Below are positions 17,268 through 24,233 of a stretch of 39,315 nt of DNA, piece by piece. Position 1 is the stretch's first letter, and the number at the start of each line of letters is the position of its first letter. Source of the stretch: Streptococcus parasanguinis (GTDB lineage Bacteria > Bacillota > Bacilli > Lactobacillales > Streptococcaceae); the NCBI RefSeq assembly GCF_001074805.1, contig NZ_JUPI01000052.1:1-39315 (forward strand), in the 5' to 3' direction. Made by a program: the position numbers and the translations under genes. The notes below the pieces were generated by a model. It worked only from the letters and a program-made list of their open reading frames with translations. It was not told the origin of the DNA and did not search any database.

Positions 17268-18215
17268 ATGGTCCTATATACCGGTGCAACTGTAGAAGAA
17301 GCTATCCAAAATGGCTTGAACGAATTAGATATTCCCCGTATGAAGGCACATATTACGGTTGTGGCTCGTGAGAAGAAAGGTTTTCTTGGCTTATTTGGTA
17401 AAAAACCAGCCCAAGTAGAGATTGAACCGATTGCAGAAACAACAGTTGTCAAAGCCAATCAACAAGCTGTAAAGGGTGTACCAGAAGAAATTAACGCGCA
17501 GAACGAACCGGTTAAGACCGTAAGTGAAGCAACAGTTGATTTAGGACGTGTCGTTGCAGCGATCAAAAAGGTCGAAGAAGAAGGAGAAGTTGTCTCTGAA
17601 GAAATCAAGACAGAAATCCTCAAACATGACAAAGAAGCAGACACCGTTCTGGAAGAAAAAGGGCATGAACATATTCTTGAGAAGGTTAAAGAACCAGTCG
17701 CAAAAGAAGCAAACGAGTCTGATTTCTCAAATCTTGGTATTGAAGTAGAAGAAAACTACGACATCGAAGAAGTTGTCACAGATGTAACTGCTTATGTTCA
17801 AACTGTTGTTGATGAGATGGATGTCGATGCAACGCTTTCAAGTAGCCATAACCGTCGTACGGTCAATATGCAGATCGATACCAATGAGCCAGGGCGCGTG
17901 ATTGGTTACCATGGTAAAGTCTTGAAAGCTCTTCAACTCTTGGCACAAAACTATCTCTATAACCGCTACTCAAAGAATTTTTACATTACCATTAATGTCA
18001 ATGACTATGTAGAGCATCGTGCAGAAGTTCTCCAAAGCTATGCTCAGAAGTTAGCAACACGGGCCCTCGAGGATGGCCAAGCCCAACAGACCGATCCAAT
18101 GTCCAATAGTGAACGTAAAATCATTCACCGAATTGTCTCCAAGATGGAAGGGGTCACTAGCTATTCTGAAGGGGAAGAACCAAACCGCTATGTAGTTGTG
18201 GACATCGAAGGATAA
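17268..18215 (+). CDS. khpB: RNA-binding protein KhpB (Jag/EloR)
   Basis: A 315-residue cytoplasmic RNA-binding protein that works with KhpA and affects cell elongation and division in streptococci. An N-terminal Jag domain (residues 1-50, with KKGFLGLFGKKPAQVEI) is followed by an acidic, low-complexity linker (about 50-170). A KH domain carries the GxxG loop GYHGK, and a C-terminal R3H domain contains SERKIIHRIV. AGAAAGAGGTGG gives a strong ribosome-binding site. It is the third gene of the rnpA-yidC-khpB run, closed by a hairpin 20 bases after the stop. Confidence 0.95.
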   Translation: MVLYTGATVEEAIQNGLNELDIPRMKAHITVVAREKKGFLGLFGKKPAQVEIEPIAETTVVKANQQAVKGVPEEINAQNEPVKTVSEATVDLGRVVAAIKKVEEEGEVVSEEIKTEILKHDKEADTVLEEKGHEHILEKVKEPVAKEANESDFSNLGIEVEENYDIEEVVTDVTAYVQTVVDEMDVDATLSSSHNRRTVNMQIDTNEPGRVIGYHGKVLKALQLLAQNYLYNRYSKNFYITINVNDYVEHRAEVLQSYAQKLATRALEDGQAQQTDPMSNSERKIIHRIVSKMEGVTSYSEGEEPNRYVVVDIEG

Positions 18216-18234
18216 TCTAGCTATTATTGCCCAT

Positions 18235-18269
18235 GAGAGAGGGACGGGATAGAACCGCTCTCTCTTTTT
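18235..18269 (+). terminator. Intrinsic terminator (or attenuator) after khpB
   Basis: GAGAGAG/CTCTCTC outer stem (18235-18241 with 18258-18264), a 3-base bulge, a CGG/CCG inner stem and a T run. The next gene begins only 22 bases later, so some read-through is probably needed for it. Confidence 0.8.
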
Positions 18270-18291
18270 GTTAGGAGTAGAAAGGAAACAG

Positions 18292-18921
18292 ATGGCATTT
18301 GCAGCGATTCGAGAATTTTTAAAGCTTCAAGGAATCAAATACCAGTCACCAGAAAAGGCAGGAGTGTTAGCCCAAGAGATGGAACAGTACCGCGCAATTG
18401 GGCAGGCGGCTCGTAAGAAATTTACGGATTTAGTCTCAGCCTTTCAAAAACGGTATTCTTACTTAGAGCAGGAGCGAACCAGCCAGTGGATGAACCAGGG
18501 CCAGGTCCTAAGGCCTCATTTTTGGGCCTATTTAAAAGGAGAAGGGACTCTGGCAGAGCCCATGTATGCCTTGAGGCTCTATGGAGATGCAGCTGATTTT
18601 GGTGTTTCCTTAGAGGTGAGCTTTATCGAGCGAAAAAAAGATGAGCAGAGCCTTCAAAAGCAACACAAGGTTCTCACCCTTCCCATTTCTCAGCCAGTCT
18701 ATTATCTTGCTCAAGAAGATGGAGAGAGTCGAAGGATCGAGGGAACAGAAAAGAATCGCCATGATCTGTTACAAGCAGTAGCAGATGGGGTGGTTCGTAA
18801 GGTCCTTGTCAAATACGATGTTTCTCTAGTCGCGGAAGATTCTCCTGAGAATATCCTGGATCAGTTGCAAGAGGCGCTGGTGGCTCTGGAACCCTATTAC
18901 TTGGCAACCCGTCAGGTGTAG
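18292..18921 (+). CDS. Conserved-looking protein of unknown function
   Basis: A 209-residue soluble protein that I do not recognise. It has no signal peptide or membrane segment and is rich in Gln, Glu and Lys. The N-terminal 80 residues are helical (FAAIREFLKLQGIKYQ and onward). Around 80-135 is a likely beta-rich domain (HFWAYLKGEG, YALRLYGDAADFGVSLEVSF), and the C-terminus is again helical. Coding quality is convincing: AAGGAAACAG ribosome-binding site, normal codon use and a full-length frame. It lies between khpB and rpmH, 22 bases after a terminator-like hairpin and without a visible promoter, so it is probably expressed by read-through. Confidence 0.7.
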   Translation: MAFAAIREFLKLQGIKYQSPEKAGVLAQEMEQYRAIGQAARKKFTDLVSAFQKRYSYLEQERTSQWMNQGQVLRPHFWAYLKGEGTLAEPMYALRLYGDAADFGVSLEVSFIERKKDEQSLQKQHKVLTLPISQPVYYLAQEDGESRRIEGTEKNRHDLLQAVADGVVRKVLVKYDVSLVAEDSPENILDQLQEALVALEPYYLATRQV

Positions 18922-18966
18922 AAAGGTGTTCTCCGACCTGTATTTGCAACAATTTTGCCATAGCTA

Positions 18967-18995
18967 TTGACAAACAGGCGTGAATCAGATAGAAT
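18967..18995 (+). promoter_or_regulatory. Promoter for rpmH
   Basis: Consensus -35 TTGACA (18967-18972), 17-base spacer, -10 TAGAAT (18990-18995). This is one of the strongest promoters in the window, as expected for a ribosomal protein gene. Confidence 0.9.
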
Positions 18996-19068
18996 AGTAA
19001 AGTATGTTTAGTAACTGATCACAACTAGCCGGCTAAACGAATACAAAATCTATGAGGAGGTATTCATC

Positions 19069-19203
19069 GTGAAACGTACTTATCAACCAAGTAAACTTCG
19101 TCGTGCGCGCAAACATGGTTTCCGTCACCGTATGGCAACTAAAAATGGTCGTCGCGTATTGGCAGCTCGTCGTCGTAAAGGACGCAAAGTTTTGGCTGCC
19201 TAA
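19069..19203 (+). CDS. rpmH: 50S ribosomal protein L34
   Basis: A 44-residue, highly basic ribosomal protein of the large subunit. The sequence begins [18 protein letters not shown] and ends [10 protein letters not shown], matching L34 from end to end. It starts with GTG at 19069 behind a near-perfect TGAGGAGG (19053-19060). In many bacteria rpmH lies directly before rnpA next to oriC; here it lies about 2.6 kb downstream of rnpA on the same strand, an arrangement seen in streptococci. It is monocistronic, with its own promoter and terminator. Confidence 0.97.
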   Translation: MKRTYQPSKLRRARKHGFRHRMATKNGRRVLAARRRKGRKVLAA

Positions 19204-19218
19204 TTCAGATAAAAAGCT

Positions 19219-19257
19219 AAAAACCAGTAGAAACTCGAGACTACTGGTTTTTGTTTT
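19219..19257 (+). terminator. Intrinsic terminator of rpmH
   Basis: A 12-bp perfect stem (19219-19230 with 19241-19252), 10-base loop, T-rich 3' side. Confidence 0.92.
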
Positions 19258-19285
19258 ATCCAAAAGTGAATTTAGAGGCGCTTTC

Positions 19286-19294
19286 TGCTATAAT
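19286..19294 (+). promoter_or_regulatory. Extended -10 promoter for tatD
   Basis: TGCTATAAT (TG at 19286-19287, TATAAT at 19289-19294), 35 bases before the ATG. No clear -35. Confidence 0.65.
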
Positions 19295-19328
19295 AGAAAG
19301 AAGAAAAACTCGGAAGAAAAGGAAGATC

Positions 19329-20099
19329 ATGCAGATTTTTGATACCCACACCCATCTCAATGTGGAAGAATTCGCAGGAAAAGAACAAGAAGAGCTCGAC
19401 TTGGCCAAGGAAATGGGTGTTGTAGCCCACAATATCGTTGGTTTTGACAAACCGACGATTGAGCGAGGAATAGCCTTGACAGACCAGCACCCAGAGCTAT
19501 ATCTCACGCTTGGTTGGCACCCCACTGAGGCGGGCGATTATAGTCCTGAAGTGGAGGCCTATTTACTTGAACAATTGAAACATCCCAAGGTCGTTGCACT
19601 CGGAGAAATCGGTCTGGATTACCACTGGATGACAGCACCAAAAGATGTCCAAGAAAAGGTTTTTCGTCGTCAGATTCAATTGTCTAAAGACTTGGACCTC
19701 CCCTTTGTGGTGCATACACGTGATGCTTTAGAAGATACTTATGCCATCATCAAGAGTGAAGGAGTCGGTCCTCGCGGTGGGATCATGCATTCTTTCTCAG
19801 GAAGTTTAGAAGAAGCTAAACGCTTCATGGATTTGGGAATGATGATCTCCTTTTCTGGAGTGGTGACCTTTAAGAAAGCCACAGATGTCCAAGAAGCGGC
19901 AGCTGGCCTTCCGTTAGACAAGATCTTGGTTGAAACAGATGCCCCTTACCTAGCACCAGTTCCCAAACGTGGTCGGGAAAATAAAACAGCCTACACTCGT
20001 TATGTGGTAGATTTTATTGCAGAACTACGTGGCTTAACAACAGAAGAAGTGGCTCAGGCAACCTATGACAATGCAAGAAAGGTATTTGGCCTTGACTGA
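19329..20099 (+). CDS. tatD: TatD family metal-dependent DNase/hydrolase
   Basis: A 256-residue TIM-barrel metallohydrolase of the TatD family, which act as 3'-5' exonucleases or DNA-repair nucleases. Metal-binding motifs are intact: the N-terminal H-x-H (THTHLN, His7 and His9), GEIGLDYHW, VHTRDA, MHSFSG and the final ETDAPYLAP. The ATG at 19329 is chosen for AGGAAGATC upstream and because the longer frame runs into the promoter. The rnmV start lies inside its 3' end. The order tatD-rnmV-ksgA is widespread in Firmicutes, linking nucleic-acid maintenance with rRNA maturation. Confidence 0.93.
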   Translation: MQIFDTHTHLNVEEFAGKEQEELDLAKEMGVVAHNIVGFDKPTIERGIALTDQHPELYLTLGWHPTEAGDYSPEVEAYLLEQLKHPKVVALGEIGLDYHWMTAPKDVQEKVFRRQIQLSKDLDLPFVVHTRDALEDTYAIIKSEGVGPRGGIMHSFSGSLEEAKRFMDLGMMISFSGVVTFKKATDVQEAAAGLPLDKILVETDAPYLAPVPKRGRENKTAYTRYVVDFIAELRGLTTEEVAQATYDNARKVFGLD

Positions 20100-20655
20100 G
20101 AAAAGAAAAATACCAGAAGTGATTGTAGTGGAGGGCAAGGACGACACAGCTAATCTCCGTCGTTTTTATGAGGTGGATACCTATGAAACGCGAGGCTCTG
20201 CGATCGATCAAGATGACTTGGAACGAATTGCTACCTTGCAAGAGTTGCGTGGGGTCATTGTCTTTACCGATCCAGATTATAATGGCGAGCGCATTCGCAA
20301 GATCATTATGCAAGAGGTGCCCCAGGCCAAACATGCCTTTTTAAATCGTGGTGAAGCAGTCCCCAAATCCAAGACCAAGGGGCGTTCCTTAGGAGTGGAG
20401 CATGCCAGTTTTGAAGACTTAGAAAAAGCCCTAGCTGGATTGGTCGGGTCTTACGAAGATGAGAATTTCTTTGATATCACAAAGATCGACTTGATGCGTC
20501 TTGGACTGTTGATGGGAAGCGATAGTCGCAAACGACGGGAATATCTAGGCGAAGCCTTGCGCATCGGCTACTGCAATGGCAAGCAATTGATCAAACGCTT
20601 GGAGTTGTTTGGAATTTGTTTAGCACAAGTCGAAGAGGCGATGGCTAGTTATTAA
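20092..20655 (+). CDS. rnmV: Ribonuclease M5
   Basis: A 187-residue RNase that matures 5S rRNA. It is a TOPRIM-domain enzyme, with the conserved glutamate in VVEGKDDT and the DxD-type motif in VFTDPDYNGERIR. The C-terminal part is the M5-specific domain (LGLLMGSDSRKRREYLGEALRIGYCNGKQ). A TTG at 20092 is preferred, 9 bases after AAGAAAGG and giving the usual family length; an in-frame ATG at 20065 would add nine residues inside tatD. It overlaps tatD by 8 bases and precedes ksgA. Confidence 0.92.
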   Translation: MTEKRKIPEVIVVEGKDDTANLRRFYEVDTYETRGSAIDQDDLERIATLQELRGVIVFTDPDYNGERIRKIIMQEVPQAKHAFLNRGEAVPKSKTKGRSLGVEHASFEDLEKALAGLVGSYEDENFFDITKIDLMRLGLLMGSDSRKRREYLGEALRIGYCNGKQLIKRLELFGICLAQVEEAMASY

Positions 20656-20707
20656 GACGGAAGTAGAGGGGATCCTTTACCCCTAAACTGATTAGAAAAG
20701 AGAAAAA

Positions 20708-21583
20708 ATGAGAATTGCAGATTATAGCGTGACCAAGGCAGTGCTAGAGCGTCACGGTTTTACCTTTAAAAAATCCTTCGGTCAGAACTTCTTGACCGAT
20801 ACCAATATCCTTCAAAAGATTGTCGATACGGCTGAGATTGATAAAACCGTCAATGTCATCGAAATCGGTCCTGGAATTGGAGCTTTGACTGAGTTCTTGG
20901 CGGAAAATGCGGCAGAAGTGATGGCCTTTGAAATTGATGACCGTTTGGTTCCCATCTTAGCGGATACCTTGCGTGATTTTGACAATGTCACGGTTGTCAA
21001 CCAAGACATCCTCAAGGTAGACCTCAACCAGTACATCGCAGAGTTTAAAAATCCAGACCTTCCGATCAAGGTGGTGGCTAACCTTCCTTACTACATTACG
21101 ACTCCCATCCTCATGCACTTGATCGAATCCAAGATTCCTTTCCAAGAATTTGTGGTCATGATGCAAAAAGAGGTGGCAGACCGCATCTCAGCTGAGCCCA
21201 ACACCAAGGCTTATGGTTCTTTGTCCATTGCAGTCCAGTACTATATGACTGCTAAGGTAGCCTTTATCGTGCCTCGCACCGTCTTTGTGCCAGCACCAAA
21301 TGTCGACTCTGCCATCCTCAAGATGGTGCGTCGCGAAGAGCCAGCAGTAGCCGTCAAGGACGAAGATTTCTTCTTCTCTGTTAGCAAGGCTAGCTTTGTC
21401 CATCGGCGGAAGACACTTTGGAACAACTTGACCAGTCGCTTTGGCAAGACCGAAGAAATCAAAGCCAAACTGGAAGAAGGAATCCAAGCTGCAGGCCTGC
21501 AACCTTCTGTACGAGGAGAAGCTCTTAGCCTAGAAGACTTCGCTCGCCTAGCAGACGGCCTTCTAGAAGTCGGGATCAAATAA
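20708..21583 (+). CDS. rsmA: 16S rRNA (adenine-N6,N6)-dimethyltransferase KsgA/RsmA
   Basis: A 291-residue enzyme that dimethylates two adjacent adenines near the 3' end of 16S rRNA (A1518/A1519, E. coli numbering) using S-adenosylmethionine, a late step in 30S maturation. Seen in order: SFGQNFLTD, the SAM-binding [13 protein letters not shown], the catalytic NLPYYITTP and the C-terminal helical domain with [24 protein letters not shown] serves as a weak ribosome-binding site for the ATG. It is the last gene of the tatD-rnmV-rsmA run, ending at a hairpin shared with the opposing tRNA genes. Confidence 0.96.
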   Translation: MRIADYSVTKAVLERHGFTFKKSFGQNFLTDTNILQKIVDTAEIDKTVNVIEIGPGIGALTEFLAENAAEVMAFEIDDRLVPILADTLRDFDNVTVVNQDILKVDLNQYIAEFKNPDLPIKVVANLPYYITTPILMHLIESKIPFQEFVVMMQKEVADRISAEPNTKAYGSLSIAVQYYMTAKVAFIVPRTVFVPAPNVDSAILKMVRREEPAVAVKDEDFFFSVSKASFVHRRKTLWNNLTSRFGKTEEIKAKLEEGIQAAGLQPSVRGEALSLEDFARLADGLLEVGIK

Positions 21584-21586
21584 TAG

Positions 21587-21619
21587 AAAAGACATGAGAT
21601 ATGAAGCTCATGTCTTTTT
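21587..21619. terminator. Bidirectional terminator between rsmA and the tRNA pair
   Basis: A perfect 12-bp stem (21587-21598 with 21607-21618) with A and T runs on opposite sides. It can end rsmA transcripts on the + strand and the tRNA transcript on the - strand. Confidence 0.85.
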
Positions 21620-21629
21620 GAATGATGGA

Positions 21630-21719
21630 AGGAAAGGACGGGATTTGAACCCGCGCGTGAATAAAAATCCACTTGCCGGATTTCGAGTCCGGTGCCGTAC
21701 CGAGCTGGGCCACCTTTCC
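21630..21719 (-). tRNA. tRNA-Ser (anticodon CGA)
   Basis: On the - strand the acceptor arm GGAAAGG/CCTTTCC encloses a 3-bp D stem (GCC/GGC) with GG in the loop. The anticodon arm CCGGA-CTCGAAA-TCCGG gives anticodon CGA (codon UCG). A long class II variable arm (GTG...CAC) and a T arm with TTCAAAT follow. The base after the acceptor stem reads T rather than the usual G73 of tRNA-Ser, and CCA is not encoded. Confidence 0.88.
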
Positions 21720-21723
21720 AAGA

Positions 21724-21806
21724 TGCGGAGAAAGGGATTTGAACCCTCACGCCCGAAGGGGCACATGCGCCTGAAGCATGCGTGTCTGCCGTTCCACCAC
21801 CTCCGC
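21724..21806 (-). tRNA. tRNA-Leu (anticodon CAG)
   Basis: On the - strand the acceptor begins GCGGAGG and ends with discriminator A73. The anticodon arm CATGC-TTCAGGC-GCATG gives anticodon CAG (codon CUG), followed by a long class II variable arm (GCCC-CTTC-GGGC) and a T arm with TTCAAAT. CCA is not encoded. It is the promoter-proximal member of the pair; only 4 bases separate it from tRNA-Ser. Confidence 0.93.
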
Positions 21807-21814
21807 ATAGTTCT

Positions 21815-21842
21815 ATTATACACTTTTTAGGAAAAATGCCAA
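21815..21842 (-). promoter_or_regulatory. Promoter for the tRNA-Leu/tRNA-Ser pair
   Basis: Reading the - strand: -35 TTGGCA (21842-21837), 16-base spacer, -10 TATAAT (21820-21815), then tRNA-Leu about 8 bases later. Confidence 0.8.
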
Positions 21843-22016
21843 GGAAAAAAAGGAAGGTGCCCTTTCCCGAATTCTGCTAAAAGACAAGTCATAACAGATA
21901 CTCCGTCTTCTGTTTCTATCCATTTAAAAAACGAACCTATTCGTTTCTAAAAGCGTCCGGAGAGGTTCACTTTTCGTTTTTTCTTATCAAGCAAACCAGC
22001 CTTATTTCTCATTTTT
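21843..22016. other. Gene-free stretch with competing inverted repeats
   Basis: No credible gene lies between the tRNA promoter and the rsgA promoter. A 7-bp hairpin AAACGAA-CCTA-TTCGTTT (21929-21946) competes with a larger fold. In the larger fold 21926-21933 pairs with 21975-21982 and 21934-21938 with 21963-21967, and it ends in a T run. The element could be a terminator or part of a small RNA; I see no clear + strand promoter for it. Confidence 0.4.
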
Positions 22017-22025
22017 TGGTATAAT
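22017..22025 (+). promoter_or_regulatory. Extended -10 promoter for rsgA operon
   Basis: TGGTATAAT (TG at 22017-22018, TATAAT at 22020-22025), about 30 bases before the rsgA start. No clear -35. Confidence 0.72.
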
Positions 22026-22054
22026 AGATAGTATTAATCTCAAAGGAGTGCGAT

Positions 22055-22933
22055 TTGCAAGGAACAATCGTCAAGGCCTTGGCTGGCTTTTACTACGTGG
22101 AGTCAGATGGTCACATTTACCAGACACGGGCTCGTGGAAATTTTAGAAAAAAAGGACAGACTCCTTATGTGGGAGATCAGGTAGAGTTCTCTGCTGAAGA
22201 GAATTCAGAAGGCTACATCTTGAGCATTGCGCCTCGAAAAAATAGCCTCGTGCGTCCTCCGATTGTCAATATTGATCAGGCAGTAGTGATTATGTCAGCT
22301 AAGGAGCCGGATTTCAATGCCAATCTTTTAGACCGTTTTCTGGTTCTTTTGGAGTATAAGGGGATTCATCCCATTGTCTATATTTCAAAACTGGACTTGT
22401 TAGAAGATATGGAAGACATCCACTACTACCAAGGAATCTATCAGGCTATTGGCTATGATTTTGTCTTGTCGATTGAGGAACTCTTGCCCCTTTTGACCAA
22501 TCAAACCACGGTCTTTATGGGACAGACCGGTGTAGGAAAATCGACCTTGCTCAATAAAATCGCTCCGGATCTGGAGCTTGAAACGGGTGAGATTTCAGAT
22601 AGTCTGGGGCGCGGTCGACACACGACCCGAGCTGTCAGCTTTTACCATTTAAATGGAGGAAAGATCGCAGATACGCCTGGCTTCTCCTCCCTCGATTATG
22701 AAGTGACGACCAGTGAAGACTTAAATCATGCCTTCCCAGAAATCGCCGACGTGAGCCACTCTTGTAAATTTCGTACCTGTACCCACACGCATGAGCCCGC
22801 TTGTGCGGTGAAACCAGCCGTTGAAAGAGAGGAAATTGCGCCTTTCCGTTATGAGGATTACTTGCAATTTCTAAGTGAGATTGAAAACCGTCGCGAAACC
22901 TATAAAAAAATTTCGAAAAAAATACCAAAATAG
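22055..22933 (+). CDS. rsgA: Ribosome small-subunit assembly GTPase RsgA
   Basis: A 292-residue circularly permuted GTPase that checks late 30S assembly. An N-terminal OB fold (to about residue 65) precedes the G domain in permuted order: G4 SKLD, then the G1 P-loop GQTGVGKST (156-164), G2 [10 protein letters not shown] and G3 DTPGF. A C-terminal zinc knuckle ([16 protein letters not shown]) follows. It starts with a TTG at 22055 behind AAAGGAGTG. It heads a run with rpe, thiN and rmuC at short spacing; rsgA-rpe-thiN is a common Firmicute order. Confidence 0.96.
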   Translation: MQGTIVKALAGFYYVESDGHIYQTRARGNFRKKGQTPYVGDQVEFSAEENSEGYILSIAPRKNSLVRPPIVNIDQAVVIMSAKEPDFNANLLDRFLVLLEYKGIHPIVYISKLDLLEDMEDIHYYQGIYQAIGYDFVLSIEELLPLLTNQTTVFMGQTGVGKSTLLNKIAPDLELETGEISDSLGRGRHTTRAVSFYHLNGGKIADTPGFSSLDYEVTTSEDLNHAFPEIADVSHSCKFRTCTHTHEPACAVKPAVEREEIAPFRYEDYLQFLSEIENRRETYKKISKKIPK

Positions 22934-22947
22934 GAGACACTACAACG

Positions 22948-23607
22948 ATGAAAACAATGAAAATTGCACCCTCAATTTTGAGTGCCGATTATGCCAATTT
23001 TGAAAGTGAATTAAAACGCTTAGAAGCAGCTGGAGCTGACTATGCCCATATCGATGTCATGGATGGCCATTTTGTGCCCAATATCAGCTTTGGAGCTGGT
23101 GTCGTAGAGAGCATGCGTCCACATAGCAAGTTGGTCTTTGATTGCCACTTGATGGTCACCAATCCCGAACACCATATCGAAGAATTCGCCCGTGCAGGTG
23201 CGGATATCATCAGCATCCACGTAGAAGCAACTCACCATATCCACGGAGCTCTTCAAAAAATTCGTCAAGCAGGTGTGAAGGCGAGTGTCGTGATCAATCC
23301 AGGAACTCCTGTAGTCAGTATCAAACATGTCTTGAACTTGGTAGATCAAGTCTTGGTCATGACCGTTAATCCAGGATTCGGTGGCCAAGCCTTCTTGCCT
23401 GAAACCATGGACAAGGTGCGCGAATTAGCCGCGCTTCGTGAAGAAAAAGGCTTAGGCTTTGATATCGAAGTCGATGGAGGAATTGATGGCCAAACTATTT
23501 CCCAAGCAAAAGAAGCCGGGGCCAATGTCTTTGTAGCAGGCTCTTATGTCTTTAATGGAGATGTTAATGAGCGTGTTCAAACGCTCCGAGATGCTGTAAA
23601 TGGGTAA
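22948..23607 (+). CDS. rpe: Ribulose-phosphate 3-epimerase
   Basis: A 219-residue TIM-barrel enzyme interconverting ribulose-5-phosphate and xylulose-5-phosphate in the pentose phosphate pathway. Conserved active-site segments are present: PSILSADYANF, HIDVMDGHFVPN, FDCHLMV, MTVNPGFGGQ and VDGGI. The ATG at 22948 follows TAGGAGAC; a second ATG three codons later is possible and would change little. It overlaps thiN by 8 bases. Confidence 0.96.
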   Translation: MKTMKIAPSILSADYANFESELKRLEAAGADYAHIDVMDGHFVPNISFGAGVVESMRPHSKLVFDCHLMVTNPEHHIEEFARAGADIISIHVEATHHIHGALQKIRQAGVKASVVINPGTPVVSIKHVLNLVDQVLVMTVNPGFGGQAFLPETMDKVRELAALREEKGLGFDIEVDGGIDGQTISQAKEAGANVFVAGSYVFNGDVNERVQTLRDAVNG

Positions 23608-24232
23608 GATCGCAATACTGGCAGGAGGGGACAGCACGCTTTTGCCAAGAAATCATGACGCTTATGTAGGCGTTGATGGTGGCTGTTTGAAGTTACTGGA
23701 ACAAGGCCTGCCATTAGATATAGCTGTGGGGGATTTCGATTCCGTCTCTGAGACTGATTTGAATAAGATCCGTATCCAAGCCAAGCAGGTTATTCAATCC
23801 ATCCCTGAAAAGAACGATACGGATTTGGAATTGGCCTTGAAAGCAGTCTTTGAAGCCTATCCAGAGGCTATTATCACCGTTTATGGTGCCTTTGGCGGTC
23901 GCTTGGATCACTTCTTGTCTAATATCTTTTTACCGACCGATCCAGACCTAGCTCCCTACATGGATCAGATCCAATTAGTCGATGGTCAAAACCGCTTAAT
24001 CTACAGACCAGCTGGCTGCCATGAGATTCAGCCAGATCCAGCCATGTCCTATGTTGGTTTTATGCCTGTCGGACAAGGCCACTTAGAGATCACAGGGGCC
24101 AAGTATCCGCTCCATCAGGATAATTATTTTTTGAAGGCCATGTATGGCTCCAATGAATTTTTGGATCAACCGATTCAAGTGAGTCTTGACCGTGGCTATC
24201 TTGTCATTGTTTATAGTAAAGACAGAGGTTAA
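23600..24232 (+). CDS. thiN: Thiamine diphosphokinase
   Basis: A 210-residue enzyme making thiamine diphosphate from thiamine and ATP. Motifs include VGVDGGCLKLLEQGLPLDIAV, GDFDSVS, EKNDTDLELAL and GAFGGRLDHFLSNIFL, plus the C-terminal beta domain with LDRGYLVIVYSKD. The start overlaps the rpe end by 8 bases, giving translational coupling. Pairing with rpe makes sense because transketolase, in the same pathway, uses thiamine diphosphate; that link is an inference. rmuC begins two bases after the stop codon. Confidence 0.93.
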   Translation: MGKIAILAGGDSTLLPRNHDAYVGVDGGCLKLLEQGLPLDIAVGDFDSVSETDLNKIRIQAKQVIQSIPEKNDTDLELALKAVFEAYPEAIITVYGAFGGRLDHFLSNIFLPTDPDLAPYMDQIQLVDGQNRLIYRPAGCHEIQPDPAMSYVGFMPVGQGHLEITGAKYPLHQDNYFLKAMYGSNEFLDQPIQVSLDRGYLVIVYSKDRG

Positions 24233-24233
24233 T

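Noticed and set aside
18235-19068. Replication origin near rnpA/rpmH
   Set aside because: No dnaA or dnaN gene and no cluster of DnaA boxes is visible; the rnpA and rpmH order alone is not evidence of oriC.
21594-21830. ORFs on both strands over the tRNA pair
   Set aside because: They cover structured tRNA genes and a terminator; their products contain tRNA-derived sequence.
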